Shown in pieces: positions 36,302 to 44,160 of a DNA stretch of 64,000 bases. The DNA is from 2-01-FULL-50-23 sp964509695 (GTDB taxonomy: Bacteria > Patescibacteriota > Microgenomatia > UBA1400 > MFAQ01), in the NCBI GenBank assembly GCA_964509695.1, contig CAZDXN010000001.1:67750-131749 (forward strand), in the 5' to 3' direction. Position 1 is the stretch's first letter; every line of letters starts with the position of its first letter. A program made the position numbers and the translations under genes. Under the pieces are notes generated by a model. That model was not told the origin of the DNA. It ran no database searches and worked only from the letters and a program-made list of their open reading frames with translations.

Positions 36302-37209
36302 AAAACAAGCGATCGATCTTCATCGCCATGTCATTGTTTTTATATGGACTGGTAACCTTCGGGTCTTTTTTGAGGAACTACGAACCCGGCCTGTCAATAT
36401 TGATCCATGAACACCCCAACCTATTTCTGAAAAATACCCCGATGCTCGCGGGGAACAAAGTAACCTTCGAAATTGTGTCCCCCCACAACGGACTTGGCAT
36501 CGTTGCGGTGCGTTTCAGAACATACGGGAGAGTAAACGACGATGTCCTGACGTTTCGGATGAAGCCAAAGGGTGCCTCGACCTGGACATACTCCGCAAAT
36601 TACAAGACAGATCAGTTCCAAGATGGGAAGCTTTTTCCGTTTGGTTACCCAGTAATCCCGGATTCAAAAAATGGAACCTACTTGATCCAGTTGGAATCAC
36701 TATCCGGTACTGAGGACAATCATGTTTCCGTAGATACCGGTAACCCAATCATCGTCAGTAAATATCATTATCCCCAAACAACATCAAAGAATATCCAGTT
36801 TGGTTTCAGGAAAGCCTTCAACCTTCTCTCCAACTCCTCTACAGCCTTTCCCATATTATTTTATTTTTGCCCGTTTTTATTATATTTACTCAATTTATTT
36901 TCAATATTCAAAAGAAAAAAACCCTCGTATTTCTCGATTCTATTTCCCGCAACGCTGATGCTATCAGCTTACTTCCTCAAGCTTCCCGTTCCTGATTACT
37001 GGGAACTCACGCTGGCACTAACCTGGCTTGTTTATGTTTTGGTAAGCAAAGTATCTTATCGCTTCAGTGTTGCGCTGTCTTTGCTTGCGGCTCTCTATCT
37101 GGTGATCCAGTCCCTCAAGAACGATGCCTTCGATGTTGATCAGGCTGGGCAATGGCTCTACTACAGTCTTCTTCTGGCCATAATCCAAGTTAAAGCCAAA
37201 AGCTATTAG
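36298..37209 (+). CDS. KTDQFQ-domain membrane protein, short form
   Basis: A 303-aa protein. The N-terminal TM (residues 8-24) is followed by VRFRTYGRVNDD, YKTDQFQDGKLFPFGYP (YKTD at 102-105), and the HVSVDTG turn. About four TM segments fill residues 185-300. It is the last gene of the 19464 operon and directly follows a GT-C paralogue, the same order as 12662 then 15462. Convergent overlap of 4 nt with the acetyltransferase gene. Confidence 0.6.
   Translation: MKNKRSIFIAMSLFLYGLVTFGSFLRNYEPGLSILIHEHPNLFLKNTPMLAGNKVTFEIVSPHNGLGIVAVRFRTYGRVNDDVLTFRMKPKGASTWTYSANYKTDQFQDGKLFPFGYPVIPDSKNGTYLIQLESLSGTEDNHVSVDTGNPIIVSKYHYPQTTSKNIQFGFRKAFNLLSNSSTAFPILFYFCPFLLYLLNLFSIFKRKKPSYFSILFPATLMLSAYFLKLPVPDYWELTLALTWLVYVLVSKVSYRFSVALSLLAALYLVIQSLKNDAFDVDQAGQWLYYSLLLAIIQVKAKSY
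36490..36770 (+). other. KTDQFQ domain, copy 3
   Basis: Shared block of the 303-aa protein. The most diverged copy: TFDRIN is TYGRVN and FPFGFP is FPFGYP. Confidence 0.7.
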
Positions 37210-37718
37210 ATTTTTTTAACAAACCTTGCCGGGTTTCCCGCCCAGATCTCGTCTCTGGGAATATTTTTATTTACCAGAGATAATGCGCCTATGATACTAT
37301 TGTCACCAATATTAACTCCGGGAAGGATGACACTTCCGGCTCCGATCCAAACGTTTCTCCCGATTATTATCTCTTTTCCGACCACTCCTAGACTGCCGAT
37401 CGGCGCCCCTCTCCTATACTTGTAATTTGCCGAGTACAGTTGGACGTAGGGAGATAGTTTGGTATTGTCGCCAATAGTGATGCCAAAATCACCGTAAAGA
37501 TTACACCCCTGATTGATATCTACGCGATTTCCCAGCTCGATGTTATACGTCCCGCCAAACGAGACGTCCCGGCAGATATAAACCCACCCACTGACCTTCT
37601 TGAAAGCAAAATAATAGAAATAGTACCTTAATATCGCGAGAAGGTGTTGCGGTATCCGTTCAAGGATGACCGGCAGTAGTCTCAAAGAAAATCTCCTGGA
37701 CTGAACGTAAGGTATCAT
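37206..37718 (-). CDS. Hexapeptide-repeat acyltransferase family protein
   Basis: A 170-aa left-handed beta-helix protein. Repeats such as IGDNTKLSP, IIIGRNVWIGAGSVILPGVNIGDNSIIG build the coil, and the AGNPARFVKKI tail is typical of sugar O- or N-acetyltransferases. The usual catalytic His in the loop (as in SEHD of the 62179 protein) is not seen; the matching place reads YSANYKYR. It may be inactive or use another residue. Single gene, divergent from the TIG remnant with only 10 bp between start codons. Confidence 0.78.
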   Translation of the reverse strand: MIPYVQSRRFSLRLLPVILERIPQHLLAILRYYFYYFAFKKVSGWVYICRDVSFGGTYNIELGNRVDINQGCNLYGDFGITIGDNTKLSPYVQLYSANYKYRRGAPIGSLGVVGKEIIIGRNVWIGAGSVILPGVNIGDNSIIGALSLVNKNIPRDEIWAGNPARFVKKI

Positions 37719-37723
37719 ATACT
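37718..37723 (+). promoter_or_regulatory. Putative -10 box of the TIG-like remnant, facing the acetyltransferase start
   Basis: TATACT with 5 nt to the ATG at 37729. On the opposite strand TCTATA (37729-37724) has 5 nt to the acetyltransferase ATG at 37718. The two candidate boxes face and overlap each other. Confidence 0.35.
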
Positions 37724-37728
37724 TATAG

Positions 37729-38011
37729 ATGAAAACAAAGCATTCTCTAATAATAATCGGTCTGATAATTTTATTCTTTACTCCTTCATTAGTAAATCAT
37801 ATTTCGCAGTTTCTAAATTTTTTTCGTTTGCTAGGACTCCGCAATCGATCGTCTTCTATCGACCGATTCCTACCCAAGTTTTAGCTGGACAGACAAAGAA
37901 GTCGTCTTCAGAACAGACCCAACCCTGACAGAGTCCGGAAAAATTAGACTGGTCAATATTGATGGGATCCAAAGCAATGAAGTAGATTTTACTTATACCC
38001 CTCCAAAGTAG
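37729..38011 (+). pseudogene. Frameshifted small secreted protein with a TIG-like tail
   Basis: The frame from ATG 37729 codes a hydrophobic signal or TM (HSLIIIGLIILFF) and stops at TAG 37882-37884. A second frame, open from 37835 to TAG 38009-38011, codes SFSWTDKEVVFRTD, then TESGKIRLVNIDGIQSN and VDFTYTPP, which resembles the end of an IPT/TIG immunoglobulin-like domain. A single 1-nt shift between 37835 and 37881 would join them into about 93 codons. It fills most of the 37719-38036 gap. Natural decay or a sequencing error are both possible. Confidence 0.5.
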
Positions 38012-38036
38012 CAGAGATCAGTGGCCATTTGACCGC

Positions 38037-38924
38037 CTAATGGTGTTTTCCGCTCTCAAATAGTTCCACCGGTGACTTTTCCTTAAGTCTCTTGTGGGGA
38101 AAGTAATTCCAGATATCGCCAAAAAGCTGGTAATGTTTGAAAAATGGTTTTTCTGGAATTCCCATTTTGATTAGGTCGGTATAAAAATCGGCTTCGTTGT
38201 GGTTATAGTTTTCAACAAAAACAAAATCGACGACCTCATCGAAAGTAGGGGTGAATCCATAACGACTGGCTAAGAGTGAATATCGTTTTTGGATCTTTTT
38301 ACGGGATTTTTCCAGCTCTTGAGGGTTTTTGGGCAAATCCTCAAAAGGAGTCTTTTCTTTCCTTTTGGTCATTAGCAAGTTGAGGGCGATCTTGGCGGTA
38401 AATTCGTCAGCGCCATTCTCTTTCAGGAAAATTTTTCTGGCTCTCGGAGTGTTGGTGATCGGGAAAAAGACGGGATCGCTACCTACAAATATCCATCTAC
38501 CATCCACCATCGCCGCCCTATTCCAGAAACTCCCCTTCCCAGGAAAGTTCGAGGAGAGAGCCTTGTCAAAAACTTTATAAGTGTCTCCGCTGTATAGGCC
38601 ATATACGGTGACGTATTGTCCGCGCCTACTTTCGACTTCAAACATCTGGAAAGTTTGCGTCTTAATTACTTGTTCAAGTTCAGCCAATTGATTCTCGGCT
38701 AATAAATCTGGGTTTTTGAGGTAGTATTCGGTCAGCCAATTCCTCGACGCGTCAATCCTGAAGTCGAAAATAAGCCATTCATTGAATAGCAAGGTAATCT
38801 GCGCGAAATCAGGTGAATTTTGGTCGATGTATTTATCATCAAAAAATTCGGAAACAGCCCGTTTCATCAAGTTCGGATTACGATAGGCGTAAGCAATGAT
38901 TTTACTTAGCCTTATTTTAAGCAT
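38037..38924 (-). CDS. Unrecognised 295-aa protein
   Basis: A 295-aa soluble protein without signal or TM segments and with no motif I recognise. The first 110 residues are mostly helical by composition. A central block has GSFWNRAAMVDGRWIFVG and TNTPRARKIFL. The C-terminal third is charged (TKRKEKTPFEDLP) and ends FGDIWNYFPHKRLKEKSP. It has its own TATAAT box 7 nt from the ATG. It stands beside an AbiE system, so a defence or regulatory role is possible, but no function can be stated. Confidence 0.6.
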   Translation of the reverse strand: MLKIRLSKIIAYAYRNPNLMKRAVSEFFDDKYIDQNSPDFAQITLLFNEWLIFDFRIDASRNWLTEYYLKNPDLLAENQLAELEQVIKTQTFQMFEVESRRGQYVTVYGLYSGDTYKVFDKALSSNFPGKGSFWNRAAMVDGRWIFVGSDPVFFPITNTPRARKIFLKENGADEFTAKIALNLLMTKRKEKTPFEDLPKNPQELEKSRKKIQKRYSLLASRYGFTPTFDEVVDFVFVENYNHNEADFYTDLIKMGIPEKPFFKHYQLFGDIWNYFPHKRLKEKSPVELFESGKHH

Positions 38925-38931
38925 AATCAGT

Positions 38932-38937
38932 ATTATA
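38932..38937 (-). promoter_or_regulatory. Putative -10 box, leaderless start of the 295-aa gene
   Basis: A perfect TATAAT on the minus strand followed by 7 nt and the ATG at 38924. The -35 position (17 nt away) reads TTTAGG, a weak match. Confidence 0.55.
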
Positions 38938-38977
38938 ATCCATGGGCAATAGTTCCTAAAAAACGGAATAATATTGA

Positions 38978-39757
38978 TTACTCCAAACTTGTTTGCTCAA
39001 ACAGCTTCTTAAAGTAGCGGATTTTATCGATGTCGCTATCAATCAAAATAAACGGTTTGACATCACTTGCTAGTTCTTCGAAATCGAGCGTCTCCAGATA
39101 ATCCATGATCTTTGTCTTGATCGCGGACAGATCACCAGTTCCAAACTTTGCCCCCAAGAACTCTTTATCCGGTTTGGTATTTTGAAGAAGGAAAATAATA
39201 TCGTAAAAATCTCGACCTTTCGCTCTCGCTCTGTTTGTGATCGTCCAGAGTTTTTGTGCCAGAATTATTGGCTTTGGCGTAATTGTTATCAGCTTGGTGA
39301 TATCAAACTTATTCAAGACAAAACTCTCGGTAGCATAATTTACCTGCTGGTCAAATGTGTCCACCCGAATCAAAATCTTTTCGTCAACATATCCGGACAT
39401 CTTACTCTCTTGCAAAAGATTTGGGAATTTAATTTTGCAGTGGAAAGCTCCTTTGTTAACGATACTAATTTCTACCTTCAAACCAAGTTTCTCTAGCTCT
39501 TTGGCGATATATTGCGATAAAAGTATAAATTCTCCTTCCGTTAGATTTTTGTTGTCAAAATCCAAATCTTCAGAAAATCTTTTTGAGTCGTAGACAATTC
39601 GCAAACATGTTCCACCCAGAAAAGATAATTTTCGCCCAATTTTGTGAGAAAAAATAAGGCTTAATATCAGATATTGAAGATATTCTCTCAGCAACCCACG
39701 GTTATATTTGTGGATATCAGACGGGTAAAACTTCTTTATTTCTTCAATCGAAATCAT
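38978..39757 (-). CDS. abiEii: AbiEii/AbiGii-family nucleotidyltransferase toxin
   Basis: A 259-aa nucleotidyltransferase of the AbiEii family. GGTCLRIVYDSKRFSEDLDFD contains the GG-T-LR and DLD metal-binding motifs, and RARAKGRDFYDIIFLL is the conserved K-RD-YD helix. In type IV toxin-antitoxin systems this protein stops growth, probably by modifying tRNA or another target. Its start overlaps the antitoxin stop by 4 nt, the usual abiEi-abiEii coupling. Confidence 0.87.
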   Translation of the reverse strand: MISIEEIKKFYPSDIHKYNRGLLREYLQYLILSLIFSHKIGRKLSFLGGTCLRIVYDSKRFSEDLDFDNKNLTEGEFILLSQYIAKELEKLGLKVEISIVNKGAFHCKIKFPNLLQESKMSGYVDEKILIRVDTFDQQVNYATESFVLNKFDITKLITITPKPIILAQKLWTITNRARAKGRDFYDIIFLLQNTKPDKEFLGAKFGTGDLSAIKTKIMDYLETLDFEELASDVKPFILIDSDIDKIRYFKKLFEQTSLE

Positions 39758-40368
39758 AGTTGCAGATAATCTGTTAACCTATTTATTCTTGTATTTAACA
39801 CCTCACTACCAAAGACGAACGCAATCTTTTCCAGTTCCGGCCGATTCAGTTTTTCCTTTAAAAGTTCTTCGTTAAATCTCAACCCCCGGATATCGTCTGT
39901 CCCCGCCACTTGGGGATTAAGATAAAGGTAGTCGACAATTGTCTTTTCCAATGAGGCAATTTTGTAAGTTGTCCCGTCGTTGGTAATCATTTGATAACCA
40001 AAAAATAGCCGTGTATCTAGAGACTTGTAGTCAAAGGTCCCAATTTTTGTCTCTACACTCAACGTCTTGTTTGTAGTCACAGAGGTAACTCTCATTACCG
40101 CTTCGGGAATTATCCCATAGTGATTCAGGGCCAGCTCCAAAGATACGTAGGAAGGGTCGTAGAGTTTGTTTGCAATCAGGTAAAGATCATAATTTGTAGG
40201 TTTGTAGTCCGCAAACATATACTTTTTGCTACGTAGTTTAGTCACCCAAGTTTTCTTTTCCCATTCATAGAGGGTTTCGAGCCTGAACGCAGGATCCACA
40301 ACATACAGGTCCTCTATCGAGAAAACCTTCAGTTTGCCTAGTTTCTGTTTGATGTCGAAGTATTTCAT
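39754..40368 (-). CDS. abiEi: AbiEi-family antitoxin / transcriptional regulator
   Basis: A 204-aa protein with an N-terminal winged-helix region (residues about 5-50) and a C-terminal AbiEi antitoxin domain. Features are SLELALNHYGIIPEA, the RLFFGYQ strand and ASLEKTIVDYLYL. These proteins repress their own operon and neutralise the nucleotidyltransferase. First gene of the pair; it has the clearest promoter in the window and its ATG is probably the first base of the mRNA. Confidence 0.84.
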   Translation of the reverse strand: MKYFDIKQKLGKLKVFSIEDLYVVDPAFRLETLYEWEKKTWVTKLRSKKYMFADYKPTNYDLYLIANKLYDPSYVSLELALNHYGIIPEAVMRVTSVTTNKTLSVETKIGTFDYKSLDTRLFFGYQMITNDGTTYKIASLEKTIVDYLYLNPQVAGTDDIRGLRFNEELLKEKLNRPELEKIAFVFGSEVLNTRINRLTDYLQL

Positions 40369-40374
40369 TTCTAA

Positions 40375-40403
40375 ATACTACGCTTTACCGTAGGATTTGT
40401 CAA
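40375..40403 (-). promoter_or_regulatory. Strong promoter of abiE, leaderless
   Basis: On the minus strand: perfect TTGACA (40403-40398), 17-nt spacer, TAGTAT (40380-40375), 6 nt, ATG 40368. With a normal 6-7 nt distance to the start point, transcription begins at the start codon. Confidence 0.75.
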
Positions 40404-40447
40404 TAGAACCAGATGGGTGACTGCTCGGGATTGGTTGTGTCGTGTGG

Positions 40448-40453
40448 GATAAT
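40448..40453 (+). promoter_or_regulatory. Putative -10 box of the 40460-43472 unit
   Basis: GATAAT followed by 6 nt and GTG 40460. No clear -35 box; the stretch just upstream is GT-rich. Confidence 0.4.
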
Positions 40454-40459
40454 AAGGCG

Positions 40460-41851
40460 GTGAAACAGAAAATTGTTTGGCTCGCCCTATTGCCAGCTCT
40501 TATTTACTTGTCATCTTTAACCAATTTTTTCTCTGCGGACGACTGGTTTCATTTACGGGTTTCAAATATAGACAAATTGTCCGAGTTTTTAAACTTTTTC
40601 TCTTTCGAAAAAACCGCACAGTCAATCGCCTTTTATCGACCTCTACCCACTCAGGTGTTCTTCTTCGTCTTCCAAAAACTCTTCGGACTCAACCAGATTC
40701 CATATCATCTTTTTGTACTCATCTGTTTCGGATATTCGCTTTATTTAATCCACAAGCTCGCCCTCATCTTGCTGAACTCTGAAAAAAAAGCAGTGCTTGC
40801 AACCATGATCTATGGATTTTCGGTCAGTAATTTTACCCGGCTTTATTTTCTTTCGGCTTTCCAGGAGATCGCCCTGGTCATTTTTGCCTGTCTCTGTCTC
40901 CTGAGTCATATCAATAATCAAAAATGGCGGAGCCTGGCCTTCTTCGTCCTGGCACTTCTGTCAAAGGAAACGGCCGTCATGCTTCCAGTAATTCTGTTGT
41001 TCCTGACCTGGTATCAAAAGAAAATCGATTTCCGGAAACTTTTGCCTTTTGTCTTAATCCTTCTGCCCTATTTATACTTAAGACTTATCCGATTCGGTGG
41101 GGCCGCCGGCGAAACATATATTTGGAACCCCTCTCTGCTCAAGGCGGGAAACACTCTGATGTGGTACTTTCTTTGGTCTCTGGGGGCGCCCGAGCTACTG
41201 ATTGACTATATTGGTAGCGGCCTCCGGCCCATCCCGAGATTCTTCACCGACTATCCAAGCTGGTGGCCGGTCATCCTCGGCCTACTTTTTGCCAATCTTG
41301 GCATCTTGTTTTATTTTTTTATTAGACGGATAAGAAAAATCAATAGACTCTTGCTCGCCAGCGGTGTTCTCTTTGTCATCTCACTGCTCCCAGTATTATT
41401 CCTACCTCAACACAAATTTGCTCTCGAATTGGGTTTGCCTTTGATCTGGTTTTCGTTGGGAGTCGCCTCCCTTTTGCCTGAAAAAGGGAAATTCTTTCGT
41501 CTCTTCATATTTTCATATCTGGCTCTAAATCTCTCCATGAATTACCTGACATATACTAGGCATTACTCAGTCGGAAGAGCCAAGATATCCAGAAAGATAT
41601 TTGATTATGTAAACAGGAATTATCCTATAGCCCCCCAAGGATCATATTTTGAGTTTGTCAATGATACTGTAGACTACGGCCCCAGTTGGGGATCGAGTAA
41701 GCAAATAGCCAATAGCACCGGCAGGTCTGAGCTCTTCCGGGTTTTGTATCGAGACCCCGGTTATTCAGTCTATTTCGAGGACTTTCCGGGGGAACGTCCC
41801 GTAAACGAGAAAAAAATTCCATTAAGCACTAAAATGTTTGTCAGTGAATAA
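40460..41851 (+). CDS. GT-C family membrane glycosyltransferase (PMT/ArnT-like)
   Basis: A 463-aa protein from GTG 40460; an in-frame GTG at 40442 would add six residues but lies upstream of the -10 box. About ten TM segments. SADDWFH after the first TM supplies the paired acids of the GT-C catalytic loop. FLSAFQE and LSKETAVMLPVILLF follow the order seen in protein O-mannosyltransferase relatives. The 379-aa protein at 52067 has matching SQDDF and LTKEIALGLPLILLS elements, so the two are related. Confidence 0.72.
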   Translation: MKQKIVWLALLPALIYLSSLTNFFSADDWFHLRVSNIDKLSEFLNFFSFEKTAQSIAFYRPLPTQVFFFVFQKLFGLNQIPYHLFVLICFGYSLYLIHKLALILLNSEKKAVLATMIYGFSVSNFTRLYFLSAFQEIALVIFACLCLLSHINNQKWRSLAFFVLALLSKETAVMLPVILLFLTWYQKKIDFRKLLPFVLILLPYLYLRLIRFGGAAGETYIWNPSLLKAGNTLMWYFLWSLGAPELLIDYIGSGLRPIPRFFTDYPSWWPVILGLLFANLGILFYFFIRRIRKINRLLLASGVLFVISLLPVLFLPQHKFALELGLPLIWFSLGVASLLPEKGKFFRLFIFSYLALNLSMNYLTYTRHYSVGRAKISRKIFDYVNRNYPIAPQGSYFEFVNDTVDYGPSWGSSKQIANSTGRSELFRVLYRDPGYSVYFEDFPGERPVNEKKIPLSTKMFVSE

Positions 41852-43472
41852 AAAAATTATCTTTTTGATCTTGGCCTTAATCTCCTCGGTCTCTCTACTC
41901 CTACGGCTGTACCACATTGACCTCCTGCCTCTTTACGCCGACGAAGTTGGCGGGCACTATCAATTTCTTGGGCAGCTTATCAAAACCGGCAATCCTTACT
42001 TCGGTTTCATTTCTTACACCTGGCTTTTTAGCCTCACCCATCTGGGGGCAAGGTTCGGGGTTGCCCTCTATAGCTCGCTCTTCGTCTTCGCCATTTACCT
42101 CCTGACCAAGGCAATCAGCGGCAAAAATAATGTCTCACTCTTGGCCGCTGGCCTTACCGCGATCGTCCCCTGGAGTTTCATGATCGGCCGGATCGGCCAT
42201 TCATTTGTGCCCGTCTTCGTTCTGACCGTAATTCTTCACCTTTATTTCTTTCTTCGCTCCTCAACGATCAAAGATTATCTGATCAGCCTGTTCTTCTTGG
42301 GCTGGGGTTTATTTTTGTATCCCTCAATGGCGGTGATCGCTCCTTTCGCGGCGCTATTAGTTTCGGTCTATCTTTTCAGGCTGCTGCCCCAAAGGCGGCG
42401 TTTGCCGATCCTAGCAGTGGCCGCGCTGGTTATCACTGTTTGTGGAATGGTGGTAAATAACCGCTTTAATATTTTTAGTCTCAGTGGGCGAGCCTTGGAC
42501 TTGGCCATTTGGCGGGATGTCAACACGCCCTGGGAAATAGATAAGTACCGTGCTTTAAGCTGGAACTCTACTCCTTCAATTTTCTCCTTCGGTCTGCCTC
42601 CAGAACAATTAGCCAACAAACTTGTCTACAACCGTGCCATGGCCAACATCTCGACCTTTACCCGAAATTATCTCTCCTTCTTTTCTCCGGACTGGTTATT
42701 CCTGAAAGGCGATCCGGTTCTCCGCCACTCTACCGGTCAAGTCGGCGCCTTCTATCCATTCCTTCTACCATTCATGCTTTACGGAGCCCTTAAGTTTTTC
42801 CAAACAGAAGATAAGAAGAGACGGCTCACCTTTCTGCTTTGGATTCTGATTTCTCCGATTCCGGCGGCAATTACCAAAGACGGTGCCGGTTATTTGCTCC
42901 GCGTCGTCACTATGCTCCCATTTCTTACCTATTTTTGTGCTCTCGGTCTTGCCGACTCATTTAATCTAATTCACAAACGACTTAAGCCTTATTACTTTAT
43001 TTTCTTGTCACTCATATTCATCTACTCCGCCTATTATTTCTTCTACGGCTACTTCCACGTCTATCCGGCTCTTTCCGCCCGAGCCTATGAATATGGTTTC
43101 AGAGAGCTATCCGATTTCCAGGTCAGCCATCAGAACAAAACTATGCTTGTTATCTGGGACGGTTACTACCACAACAACGATTTCCGCTTCTGGCAAAAAA
43201 CACCTTTTGATCGATACGAATCCTTTAAGATAAAACAGATCGTCATCGGGGAATCTACCTTCTGGCAAACATTCCCAAATCTCTATTTTTCATCCCCCAA
43301 GTCTGCAAAAGAGGTTGGAGATTTCATCAAACAATACAAGCCATCATTTGTTGTTCTTCCCGATCGATATTTTGTAAAGTATCCGGTTGAGATCGAAAAC
43401 TTGCTTGACCCAGCCGAGCAGATCAAATACCCCGACCAAACCACCGCCCTTACAATCTACACGGTCAGGTAA
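41844..43472 (+). CDS. GT-C family membrane glycosyltransferase (PMT/ArnT-like)
   Basis: A 542-aa protein from GTG 41844, overlapping the previous stop; TTG 41838 is less likely. One TM, then LLPLYADEVGGHYQF with the DE acid pair, then about ten further TM segments and a C-terminal extracytoplasmic region. SFMIGRIGHSFVP resembles the second loop of ArnT relatives. A polyprenyl-phosphate sugar is the expected donor. End of a two-gene unit. Confidence 0.75.
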   Translation: MNKKIIFLILALISSVSLLLRLYHIDLLPLYADEVGGHYQFLGQLIKTGNPYFGFISYTWLFSLTHLGARFGVALYSSLFVFAIYLLTKAISGKNNVSLLAAGLTAIVPWSFMIGRIGHSFVPVFVLTVILHLYFFLRSSTIKDYLISLFFLGWGLFLYPSMAVIAPFAALLVSVYLFRLLPQRRRLPILAVAALVITVCGMVVNNRFNIFSLSGRALDLAIWRDVNTPWEIDKYRALSWNSTPSIFSFGLPPEQLANKLVYNRAMANISTFTRNYLSFFSPDWLFLKGDPVLRHSTGQVGAFYPFLLPFMLYGALKFFQTEDKKRRLTFLLWILISPIPAAITKDGAGYLLRVVTMLPFLTYFCALGLADSFNLIHKRLKPYYFIFLSLIFIYSAYYFFYGYFHVYPALSARAYEYGFRELSDFQVSHQNKTMLVIWDGYYHNNDFRFWQKTPFDRYESFKIKQIVIGESTFWQTFPNLYFSSPKSAKEVGDFIKQYKPSFVVLPDRYFVKYPVEIENLLDPAEQIKYPDQTTALTIYTVR

Positions 43473-43479
43473 TCTGCCT

Positions 43480-43509
43480 TTGACATTCGGGTAATCTTCG
43501 TAATATAGT
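43480..43509 (+). promoter_or_regulatory. Promoter of higBA-gmd
   Basis: Perfect TTGACA (43480-43485), 18-nt spacer, TATAGT (43504-43509). The ATG of higB is 31 nt further on, so this is one of the few units with a real 5' leader. Confidence 0.6.
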
Positions 43510-43540
43510 GAAGTTTAGATAAACAGTTAATAAAGTAGAT

Positions 43541-43849
43541 ATGTACACCATTATTGTCGAGAAAAAGGTGGAGCGATTTATTAAAAGTCTGCAGAAAAGT
43601 GCCCAGGGTAAGGTCGTGCGTCTTAAAAAATTAATGGTCGAATATGGAGGTGATTTGGGGATGCCTCATTCAAAAATATTATCCAGAAGGCTTTATGAAC
43701 TAAGGGTCCGCGGAAAACAGGAAATCAGAATCTTCTATACATCGGTAGACCACCGAGTCATCTTGTTTCACGGGTTTATCAAGAAGACGTATCGAACCCT
43801 CAAAAAGGAGTTGGAACTCGCTCACAAAATTCTTAAAGCAATAGTATAA
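43541..43849 (+). CDS. higB: HigB-type toxin (RelE superfamily, Gp49-like)
   Basis: A 102-aa protein of the phage-derived Gp49/HigB family. LYELRVRGKQEIRIFYT and VILFHGFIKKTYRT are the core strands, and KKELELAHK is the typical C-terminal helix. Family members cleave ribosome-bound mRNA. Toxin first, antitoxin second, as in other higBA operons; 22 nt separate the two genes. Confidence 0.85.
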   Translation: MYTIIVEKKVERFIKSLQKSAQGKVVRLKKLMVEYGGDLGMPHSKILSRRLYELRVRGKQEIRIFYTSVDHRVILFHGFIKKTYRTLKKELELAHKILKAIV

Positions 43850-43855
43850 CACATA

Positions 43856-43864
43856 TGATATAAT
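43856..43864 (+). promoter_or_regulatory. Internal extended -10 promoter of the HigA antitoxin
   Basis: TG, one base, then a perfect TATAAT (43859-43864), followed by 7 nt and the ATG at 43872. This would give the antitoxin, and the gmd gene behind it, a separate leaderless message. Confidence 0.6.
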
Positions 43865-43871
43865 GACCCCC

Positions 43872-44159
43872 ATGAGAAAACTTAAGTTCAGAAACTTCGA
43901 TGAGTTGGAAAAGGAACTTTTGGCAGATCCCGAAGTCAAGAGGCTTTACGATGAAATGGAGTCTGAATATCAAGTAATTTCCGCCGTTATTGGGAAGAGG
44001 TTGGAAAAAAAGATGAGTCAAAAAGACCTGGCGGATCGTATTGGTACCAAACAATCGGCCATTTCCCGTCTCGAGTCTGGTAATTCCAACCCCTCGATTC
44101 AATTTCTTGATAAGGTCGCCAAGGCCCTTGATGGCCAACTCCAGATAAAAATTATTTAA
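43872..44159 (+). CDS. higA: HigA-type antitoxin (XRE family)
   Basis: A 95-aa protein from ATG 43872; an ATG at 43863 lies inside the -10 box and is unlikely. Residues 40-90 form an HTH_3 domain: MSQKDLADRIGTKQSAISRLE is the helix-turn-helix, and NPSIQFLDKVAKAL follows. It should bind HigB and repress the operon. The next gene, gmd, begins one nt after its stop. Confidence 0.86.
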   Translation: MRKLKFRNFDELEKELLADPEVKRLYDEMESEYQVISAVIGKRLEKKMSQKDLADRIGTKQSAISRLESGNSNPSIQFLDKVAKALDGQLQIKII

Positions 44160-44160
44160 A

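Noticed and set aside
36298..37209. The short KTDQFQ proteins as broken pieces of the 911-aa protein
   Set aside because: They end in their own TM segments with intact stops and sit in frame-coupled positions, so they look like real short forms.
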